NCBI GenBank assembly: GCA_944389175.1 | Contig: CALXLK010000014.1 | Span: 1 to 51,227, forward strand | Reading direction: 5' to 3' | DNA from: an uncultured Opitutales bacterium | GTDB taxonomy: Bacteria > Verrucomicrobiota > Verrucomicrobiia > Opitutales > Intestinicryptomonadaceae | Length of the DNA stretch: 51,227 nucleotides | Part shown: positions 43,939 to 51,227 of the stretch, piece after piece | Layout of the letters: each line of letters begins with the position of its first letter | How positions within the stretch are numbered: the first letter of the stretch is position 1 | The notes under the pieces: model-generated | Databases searched by the model: none | The model's input: only the letters and a program-made list of their open reading frames with translations | Told to the model about the DNA's origin: nothing | Program-made: the position numbers and the translations under genes

Positions 43939-44601
43939 ATGCGACCTACTTTGGAAGACATTATTGCCGGCACATTAAACGACACGCGCGCAAAGATAAT
44001 ACGCACGGCTCTCGAGGAGTTTGCTTCGACGACGCCCGGGGCGGTGCGCATGCGCACAATCGCAAAAAACGCGGGCGTTAATCTGGCGCTAATGAACTAC
44101 TATTTCGGTTCCAAGGACAATCTGTACATGGAACTTGCCAAAATGATAGTAGAACAGCGCAAGTACGCCACGGCGGAGTTTTTCAGGCGTTTTAAGGAGA
44201 TAAAGAAGGCGCCCGATGCCGAGCGGGCAATGGGCCTTATAAAAGATTTCTTTTCCGACAGAATAAACAGCGAGACGGGGGAGAACGCTCACATGCGCAA
44301 CATAATAGTAATTCTCATGCGCGAGGAAATATGCAATACCGAAGCATTCGATATCTTCCTAAAAGAGCTGTTTGTGCCGAGGTTTAAGATGATGGTCGAG
44401 CTTGTGGAGATAGCCTCCCGGGGGCGTTTAAAGGGCGAGGACGCCCGCATTGCAACGCGCATGCTATTCGGCCTTACGCATCTTTTTAACACGGCCCGCA
44501 CGGGCATAAAATACGACATAAAATGGAAATCTTTCGGTGCCAAGCAGGCCCAGAGAGCCAGGTTGGTATGTTCGAGAATTTTGGAGAAAATTTTAAAATA
44601 A
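43939..44601 (+). CDS. TetR/AcrR-family repressor
   Basis: 220 residues. The N-terminal HTH region (IRTALEEFASTTPGAVRMRTIAKNAGVNLALMNYYFGSKDNLY) is the standard TetR DNA-binding pattern; the C-terminal 150 residues are the helical ligand domain. First gene of the RND efflux operon, with the adaptor starting one base after its stop. It likely represses the operon through the palindrome at 43913 and responds to a pump substrate. Intact, in contrast to the two genes that follow. Confidence 0.93.
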   Translation: MRPTLEDIIAGTLNDTRAKIIRTALEEFASTTPGAVRMRTIAKNAGVNLALMNYYFGSKDNLYMELAKMIVEQRKYATAEFFRRFKEIKKAPDAERAMGLIKDFFSDRINSETGENAHMRNIIVILMREEICNTEAFDIFLKELFVPRFKMMVELVEIASRGRLKGEDARIATRMLFGLTHLFNTARTGIKYDIKWKSFGAKQAQRARLVCSRILEKILK

Positions 44602-44602
44602 G

Positions 44603-45741
44603 ATGAGAATACTAAACATAACTACACTATCCGCACTTGCGGTATTATTGATAACTGCCGGTTGCAACGACTCTTCAAACAATAGCAGCGCCAATGAAGA
44701 GCCCGAGGTAATTGTAAAAAAGCCGATAAAAAAAGACATCGTCCTCTGGGACGACTACACCGCCAGGCTTCAGGCGGTTGAGTCGGTAAAGCTTAGGGCG
44801 CGCGTCGGGGGGTATCTGGAAACGGTCAACTTCAAGGAGGGCGATTTTGTAAAGAAGGGCGATCTCCTGTTCGTCATAGACCCCAGAACATATGAGGCAG
44901 AACTCGCCTCGGCAAAGGCGAAAGTAGCCGAGGTCGAAGCGCGCGTGAAACTTGCCAAGACGAATCTCGATCGCGCCAAGGAGCTCTATGCGGCCGACGT
45001 CATAGCCAAGGAGATTCTCGACACCCGCGACTGCGAAATGCTTGCGGCAAACGCCGCCTTGTTGAGCGCAAAGGCTAACCTGCGCAACGCAGAGCTCAAT
45101 CTCGAGTTCGCGCATATCCGCGCGCCGATATCCGGCAGAATAAGCGAGAGGCTCGTCGACATAGGCAACCTTATCGTGGCAAACTCCACCATACTGACGA
45201 CAATCGTAAAGTACGATCTTATTCAGGCGTACTTCGAGTTGAGCGAGAGAGAGACGTCGTCAACTACAGGAACCGCGGCTTTTTCGATAAGATAGACACC
45301 GACAAGGGAACGGGTCCGGAGGTAAAGCTGACGCTCATTGAAAATCTCGACAACGTGCGCACGGGCGTGCTCAACTATAGGGACAATCAGATTACCCAGG
45401 AGTCTGCGAGCTTGACGATGCGCGCCGATTTCAAGAATGAAGACGGCGCTCTGACGCCCGGCATGTTCGGCACCATATCCGTTCCCGGCGAAGTTCGAAA
45501 AGGGGCCATATTAATAGACGAAGGCGCTGTCGGGACAGACCTTGTGGGCCGCTATGTAATGCTTGTGGGCAAGGACAACAAGGTGGTTTACCGCCCCGTG
45601 ACTGTCGGCAGGCTCTTTGGCAAATACAGGATAATTGAAAAGGGGCTTACCGAAAACGACGTGGTGGTTGTTGCCGGGTTGCAGCGCGCCGTCCAAGGCG
45701 CAAAGGTGAAACCCTCCTTTGAAAGTGCGGAAGAAAAATGA
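44603..45741 (+). pseudogene. RND efflux periplasmic adaptor, frameshifted
   Basis: Adaptor (membrane fusion protein) of a tripartite pump. N-terminal lipobox ends TAGC (Cys21). The lipoyl/hairpin part (RARVGGYLETVNFKEGDFVKKGDLLFVIDP) and the coiled coil are in the first frame, which runs through FELSERE and then ends at a stop at 45295. From about 45250 the second frame (DVVNYRNRGFFDKIDTD) carries the normal C-terminal beta-barrel to 45741. The switch is at (GA)5, 45245-45254: two extra bases fit the shift. Unless this is a sequencing error or a phase-variable site, the gene is inactive. The end overlaps the pump start (ATGA). Confidence 0.85.
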
Positions 45742-48700
45742 AAACTAGCATATCCCACTTTTTTATCGACCGTCCGGCTTTCGCGATGGTCATATCAATT
45801 GTAATAACAATCATAGGCATTGTCGGATATTTTAGACTGCCCGTCGCGCAGTATCCAGAGGTGGTTCCGCCCTCGGTCATTGTAAGGACGAGCTATCCGG
45901 GCGCTTCTCCGGAGATTTTGATGGACACTGTCGCCTCTCCGCTGGAGCAGGAAATCAACGGCGTGGAAAACATGATTTACATGTCGAGTGAATGCAGCGC
46001 CGACGGTTCGATTCTCATTACCGTAACCTTCGAGGTGGGCACAAATCTGGATATCGCCCAGGTGCAGGTGCAAAACCGCGTATCAATAGCCACGCCGCGT
46101 TTGCCTGAAGAGGTAAAAAGCATAGGCCTGGTCGTGAAAAAACGTTCGCCCGACCAGTTGATGAGCATAAACTTGTACTCGCCCGACAAGAGCAGGGACA
46201 AGCTCTATTTGACGAACTACGCAATAAGCCAAATGAACGACCGCCTCGCCCGCGTTCCCGGCGTCGGCGACTTGGAGGTCTTGGGCCCGCGCGAGTACAG
46301 CATGCGCATTTGGCTCAATCCCGACAAGCTTGAGCGCTACAACATGACGCCCTCACAGGTCGTCAAGGCCCTGCGCGAACAAAACAAACAGGTTGCCGCC
46401 GGCAAGCTGAACCAGGCGCCGATATCAAACCCCGATATCGCGTACGAGCTTACAATAAACACGCAGGGGCGTTTCAAGCAGCCGGAAGAGTTTGAGGAGA
46501 TTATAATCAAATACACCTCCGACGGAAAGATCGTCAAATTAAAGGACGTCGCACGCGTCGAACTCGGCTCTTACGACTACACAACGGAGACGTATTTGGG
46601 CGGAAAGCCGTGCGTGGGCATATCAATCTACCAGCTCCCGGGCTCCAACGCCCTAGATACGGCGGACAGGCTCAATACAATGCTTAAGGAAATGAAGGCC
46701 GAATTCCCCTCGGGCGTCGACTATGAGGTGACAATCGACAATACGACTTTCATCAGAACCTCCGTCAACGCCGTTTACCATACGATATTTGAGGCCGTGA
46801 TATTGGTCGTATTCGTCATACTGTTGTTCCTGCAAAGCTGGAGAGCCGCAGTTATACCCCTTACGGCTATCCCCGTGTCGCTGATAGGCACGTTCGGATT
46901 TATGGACATGTTCGGCTTTTCCATTAACAACATTTCCCTCTTCGGAATAGTTTTGGCCATCGGTATCGTCGTCGACAACGCCATTGTTATTGTCGAAAAC
47001 GTCGAGAGAAACATGAAGCTTGGCATGAGCGTGAAGGAGGCCACGCGCCAGACGATGAGCCATGTTCAGAACGCGTTGATTGCAATAACGCTGGTTTTGA
47101 GCGCGGTGTTCGTGCCGACGGCGTTCGTCGAGGGCATTTCAGGCCAGTTCTACAAGCAATTCGCCCTTACAATAGCAGTTTCGACAGTGATTTCGGGCGT
47201 CGTCTCTCTTACTCTTTCACCCGCTCTTTGCGTCCAGCTCTTGCGCTCGGAGGACCAAAAGCAAGACTGGCTGACGAGGATGTTAAACTTTTGCTTTGGT
47301 TGGTTCTTTAGATGGTTTAACAGGTCGTTTGAGTGGGTTGCTGCCAAGTACGGGCAGTTTGTAAGGTGGGTTTTAAGGTACAGTGTAATTGTTCTGATAC
47401 TGTACGTGGGCCTGCTTGTTCTTACCGGCTACCTATTTTCCATCACGCCGAAGGGGTTTATCCCCAAGCAGGACAACGACTACCTTCAGGTATCGGCCCA
47501 GCTTCCCGACGGTTTTGCCTTGGAGCGCACCGACGAGGTTATGCAAAAGATGCAGAAAGTTCTATGGACGGTTCCGGGCATCGACGAATTCCAGTGCGTA
47601 GTTGGCTTTAACGGCGCCACGCGCACGCGCGCATCGAATTCGGGCGCGCTGTTTGTAAGAATGAAGCCCAAGGTTGAGCGCATGGCCTAGGGGTACGACA
47701 TAAACTACATGATGAAAGTTCTTTCCCGGAAGCTTTCCGACGGCCTGCCAGATTCGAGCACTTTCATTCTTACGCCTCCGGCAGTCAGAGGCATCGGTGT
47801 CGGCGGCGACTTTAGAGTCCAGGTTCAGGACAGGGTCGGCCGCGGCATTCGCGATATAGAAAAATACACAAAGATTATCGCCGAGCGCGCGCGCAAGACC
47901 GCCCCGATTTTCAACGCCTTCACCACGTTTAGAGTTTCCTCTCCGCAGCTGTATATCGATATCGACCGCGAGCGCGCACAGAAGCTCAACGTTCCGATTT
48001 CCTCGATATTTGAAACGCTGCAATTCAATTTGGGCTCGATATACGTAAACGACTTTAACATTCTAAACAGAGTCTACCGCGTCAAGGTTCAGGCCGATAC
48101 AAACAAGAGAAGCGACGAGCGCGACATCTACAACCTAAAGGTTCAGAATATACGCGGCGTCAACGTGCCTTTGGGATCGGTAGTGAAAATCCGCAGAATG
48201 CTCGGTCCCGACCGCGTCTCCAGGTTCAATCTTTATCCGACAGCGGAAATTATAGGCAATTTGGCCGAGGGCCACAGCACGGGCGAGGCCATGGCCGAGA
48301 TAGACAGGATAGCCAAGGAAGTCCTGCCGGCCGGCATGGGCATAGAGTGGACAGACCTTGCTTTCCAAGAGCGCCGAATGGGCAATACCTCGATATACGT
48401 ATTTGCCCTGTGCGTCATATTTGTGTATTTGATGCTCGTTGCCCTTTACGAAAATTGGAAACTGCCAATGTCTGTAATACTGGTTGTGCCGTTGGTTCTG
48501 CTCTTTGCAATATGCGGAGTTTTGGGGCGCCATCTGGACAACAACCTAATGACGCAGGTCGGCTTCATAGTTCTAATCGGTCTGGCCTGCAAAAACGCTA
48601 TATTAATTGTTGAATTTGCCAAGATTAGGCAGGACAAGGGCGAGGACGCCGCAAGCGCCGTCGCAAGCGCCTCCCAGAACAGATTGCGCCCGATTTTGAT

Positions 48701-48893
48701 GACGTCGTTTGCGTTCATTTTGGGCGTTGTCCCGCTGGCTTACGGCGTGACTCCGGGCGCGGAATTGCGCGAGGCTTTGGGCACGTCGGTGCTCTTTGGC
48801 ATGATTGGAGTCACGGTGCTGGGTCTCCTGTTTACGCCCGTGTTCTTCTATGTAATCCGCAAAAATTATAAGGCAGTAAAAGATGGAGAGTAA
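45738..48893 (+). pseudogene. RND multidrug efflux pump (HAE1), interrupted by in-frame TAG
   Basis: A 1051-codon AcrB-type proton/drug antiporter. The frame is perfect from 45738 to 48893 except for TAG at 47688-47690 (codon 651), in the periplasmic porter domain between KVERMA and GYDINYMMK. Family landmarks: FFIDRPAFA N-terminus, GIVVDNAIVIVENVERN in TM4 and ACKNAILIVEFAK in TM10 with its Lys. The TM4 pair usually written DD reads D413-N414. With the stop, two incomplete halves would be made, unless the codon is read through. Flanked by the broken adaptor and an intact outer-membrane gene. Confidence 0.88.
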
Positions 48894-50391
48894 AAAAGCA
48901 TTTGAAAAGGTCTCGTGCGCGCTGGTTCTGCCGCTTTCGGCTTTGGCTATGAGCGCGTGCACATTGATACCCGATTACGACAATCCCGGACAAAGCATAG
49001 CCAAGCCCATACTTGAATCGGCCGATTTCGTACACTCGAAAGACTTGTGGAAGAGCGCGACTCCGAAAGATGCCCTTCCCAAGGGCGAGTGGTGGAGCGT
49101 CTTTAAGGATCCAAAGCTCGACGAGCTTATAAAATTGTGCGACAAATCGAACCCCGACTTGGCCGCTGCGTTCTACCGGGTTGAGCGCGCGCGAGAGGCT
49201 GCGTTTATGACCGAGAGCGACCTCTATCCTCATCTTTCGTCTTTCGACTGGTACAAGCGCGACGGCCGAAGCGAAGTTGAGGCGCCCGTTTCCACGGGTA
49301 CGTACACAACGTGGTTTGTCGGATTGGGCGCCACCTGGGACTTGGATTTATTCGGCAGGATTCAAAGCCTTGTCATTCAGGACAGGGCGCTTGCTCAGGC
49401 CACCTACGATATGTACTGCAATGCGATGCTGGCCCTCCACGCGCGCGTGGCTCAGGAGTATTTTACACTGCGCCAATACGAATCGGAACTTGTTCTTCTT
49501 AATAAGACTTTGCAGGTGCGCAAAGAGCAGAGCAAATTTGTCCAAAAGCGCAAACGCCTAAATTTTGCAAGCGGCGCCGACCTTGCGAGGGCTCTTTTGC
49601 AGGAGAGCGAGGCCGCTTCCGAATTGCGCTACGTGGAGCGCATGCGCTGCGAATCGCTCAACAGGCTTGCCGTTCTGGTGGGGCAGTCGCCGACTACGTT
49701 CAAGTTCGAGTGCAAGCCTCTTTCGGAGACTCTTCCCACCGTGCCCAAAGCAGTTCCGTCTATGTTGCTTGAGCGCAGGCCCGACATCGCCGCCGCCGAG
49801 CGCACAGTATTTGCGGCAAATGCAAGGATAGGTTCCGATACCGCCGCGTTCTTTCCCACCGTTTCAATCACCGCCGATGCGGGATTCGGAGCAAATAAAA
49901 TTCAGGATTTGATGACGGCGAGCTCTTTTGCATGGGGTATCAGCCCGCAAGTCTACATTCCAATCTTTCAGGCGGGCAAGCTTTACGCACAGCGCGAGAC
50001 TGACTTGGCAGCCTACAAGGAGACTGTTGAGAATTACAGGTCTGCAGTTCTGAAGGCTATAGAGGAGGTCGAGACTGCGCTTTCAAACATAGCCCACATG
50101 AGGCGCGAATATGCCGAGCGCGTAAAGACCACCCAGTTTGCCATCGAAGTTCAAAACTACACCCAGACCGAGTACGAGCTTGGCAACCAAGACTACTTTG
50201 CCGTAAGCGACGCTCAGCGCCAGGCGCTCATGCACGAGCGCGAAAAAATAAGGCTTTTGGGCGCCCGCTTCCGCGAATGCGTGAGCCTCGTCATGGCTCT
50301 CGGCGGCGGATGGACGCACGCAAGCCAGCCCGACGAATCCGAAATTTCAAAAGGCATTTACGAGTCTATAAACGAACGCATGCAGCAGTAG
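48883..50391 (+). CDS. outer-membrane efflux lipoprotein (TolC/OprM family)
   Basis: 502 residues. Signal peptide with lipobox (AMSAC, Cys26), then two repeated outer-membrane efflux domains rich in long helices (for example the KGEWWSVFKDPKLDELI and DLAAAFYRVERAREAAF regions). NodT/OprM subgroup: the LLERRPDIAAAERTVFAANARIG segment is characteristic. It forms the exit duct of the tripartite pump. The start overlaps the pump gene end by 11 bases. Intact, although the two upstream partners are interrupted. Confidence 0.93.
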   Translation: MESKKAFEKVSCALVLPLSALAMSACTLIPDYDNPGQSIAKPILESADFVHSKDLWKSATPKDALPKGEWWSVFKDPKLDELIKLCDKSNPDLAAAFYRVERAREAAFMTESDLYPHLSSFDWYKRDGRSEVEAPVSTGTYTTWFVGLGATWDLDLFGRIQSLVIQDRALAQATYDMYCNAMLALHARVAQEYFTLRQYESELVLLNKTLQVRKEQSKFVQKRKRLNFASGADLARALLQESEAASELRYVERMRCESLNRLAVLVGQSPTTFKFECKPLSETLPTVPKAVPSMLLERRPDIAAAERTVFAANARIGSDTAAFFPTVSITADAGFGANKIQDLMTASSFAWGISPQVYIPIFQAGKLYAQRETDLAAYKETVENYRSAVLKAIEEVETALSNIAHMRREYAERVKTTQFAIEVQNYTQTEYELGNQDYFAVSDAQRQALMHEREKIRLLGARFRECVSLVMALGGGWTHASQPDESEISKGIYESINERMQQ

Positions 50392-50400
50392 ATAGGTGCG

Positions 50401-50432
50401 AAAAAATCCGGCTTAGATGGCCGGATTTTTTT
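50401..50432 (+). terminator. operon terminator
   Basis: AAATCCGGC (50404-50412) pairs with GCCGGATTT (50420-50428), loop TTAGATG, then a T run. It directly follows the outer-membrane gene. Confidence 0.85.
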
Positions 50433-50790
50433 GGCCGCCTTATCGCGCAATCAATCGTCGGCTGCGCGCCATACGCGGGGTTGCAATGCTGTGAAATTCC
50501 TCGCGCGGCGCCTCGGGGGAGGAAAGGGCAGGGAAATATATTTTTTATCTGCGCCCATTTGATTTCGCGCCACTTTCCCTAAAATTTTTGATTTAAGGGC
50601 AAGCTTTCCGCCGAGAAGTTTTCGATATGCCGCGGTTTTAAATTCGATGGGCATGGGGGAATTTTAGGCAACCGCCGAGCGTCTCTTATCTGCAGATGTT
50701 ATAAATTCGCGCGAAAAATTCCCAAACAGGGGAGCGCGCAGGTTTTGCTTGCCCGCTACATTTCGCATGACAATTTTTTACGGCGCGCCC
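50433..50790. other. non-coding region before terminal repeats
   Basis: About 360 bases; short open frames only. I see no gene or strong signal. Confidence 0.4.
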
Positions 50791-50901
50791 CGCAAGGCCC
50801 CGGCATGCTCACGGCCATTTTTTTAGGTATTGATTATAATTTGCGCCTATGCCTCTATGCTTTGCAATATACAAAAAAACAAAGATTCCTAAAAATAAAG
50901 A
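50791..50901 (+). repeat. 111-bp direct repeat, copy 1 with promoter and ATG
   Basis: Matches 51117-51227 with one substitution (T/C). It includes TATAAT at 50835-50840, then GCGCCT and an ATG at 50849. The frame from that ATG runs to 51055 (68 residues, basic C-terminus, no known family) and may not be real. The unit may be a duplicated promoter plus gene start. Confidence 0.9.
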
Positions 50902-51116
50902 GGCGATTTTAATTTTGGGCGGGAGGGGATGGCAGTCCGCGGACGGCAAGTACGGACGGCACAAAAGAGGGAAGAGAGTCTCTCCGCTCTTTTTGTACTC
51001 CGTTTTTTTGCGGGGTCTTAAGTGGAAGCGCGCAGGCAGCCCAAGCCGGCTTTAAATGCCCGGGTTATGCGAACGCCGAATCGAAATCCTTCCAGACGGG
51101 GCATAGCCCTTTTGCC

Positions 51117-51227
51117 CGCAAGGCCCCGGCATGCTCACGGCCATTTTTTCAGGTATTGATTATAATTTGCGCCTATGCCTCTATGCTTTGCAATATACAA
51201 AAAAACAAAGATTCCTAAAAATAAAGA
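51117..51227 (+). repeat. 111-bp direct repeat, copy 2 (runs off the window)
   Basis: Same promoter-like box and ATG as copy 1; the similarity may continue past the window end, so the repeat unit could be longer. Confidence 0.9.

Noticed and set aside
1..51227. CRISPR arrays or rRNA genes.
   Set aside because: No regularly spaced short repeats with unique spacers and no rRNA-like sequence were found anywhere in the window.

Overview
The window reads as a chromosome segment from a Gram-negative bacterium. An outer-membrane efflux lipoprotein, other lipoproteins and a prepilin point that way. The overall style (YmdB/Adk pair, stand-alone family B DNA polymerase, verrucomicrobial-looking tyrosine recombinases, lone pseudopilin) suggests the PVC group, perhaps Opitutae/Verrucomicrobiota. 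That placement is inference from gene content, not from a marker gene.

Layout. Positions 1-7.6 kb are core genome: a 43-bp direct repeat pair, ymdB-adk (minus strand), a family B DNA polymerase, hisD and a PAS histidine kinase, ending in tRNA-Gly(CCC). From 7.6 to 30.19 kb lies an integrative element of about 22.5 kb. Its left end is the tRNA and its right end is a 43-bp copy of the tRNA 3' half. It carries a tRNA-proximal tyrosine recombinase, a second unrelated tyrosine recombinase, two small helix-turn-helix proteins, a serine recombinase, a lone type IV pseudopilin, a zinc-ribbon protein in a repeat-flanked cassette, and a complete type 1 BREX anti-phage operon (brxA-brxB-brxC-pglX-pglZ-brxL). 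An AT-rich gene with a HEPN-like RNase motif follows brxL. An AAA/DUF4143 ATPase with its own repeated operator closes the element.

From 30.19 to about 34 kb is what looks like the remnant of a second, related element. The DNA just right of the right att copy resembles the DNA just right of the tRNA (paired GGTACC sites plus a shared block). A truncated integrase nearly identical to the first one lies at 33.2 kb. Between them are AT-rich cargo genes: a predicted HExxH metallopeptidase resembling family M35, an unknown partner, and an exported protein.

From 34 kb onward the gene content is: an SGNH/MBOAT polysaccharide O-acylation pair, catalase with a divergent Fur/PerR-type regulator, a GH5-like lipoprotein glycosidase, an unknown membrane protein, and a TetR-controlled RND efflux operon. 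That operon carries two inactivating lesions: a frameshift at a (GA)5 run in the adaptor gene and an in-frame amber codon in the pump gene. The window ends with a 111-bp direct duplication containing a TATAAT box and an ATG.

How the genes fit together: the BREX operon is the functional core of the first element. PglX should mark self DNA, BrxC/PglZ/BrxL act with it to block phage, and the HEPN protein could add an RNA-cleaving layer. The recombinases and tRNA repeats explain how the block arrived. The main novelty candidates are the HEPN gene next to BREX, the AT-rich specificity segment inside pglX, the metallopeptidase module in the second remnant, and the repeat-flanked zinc-ribbon cassette.
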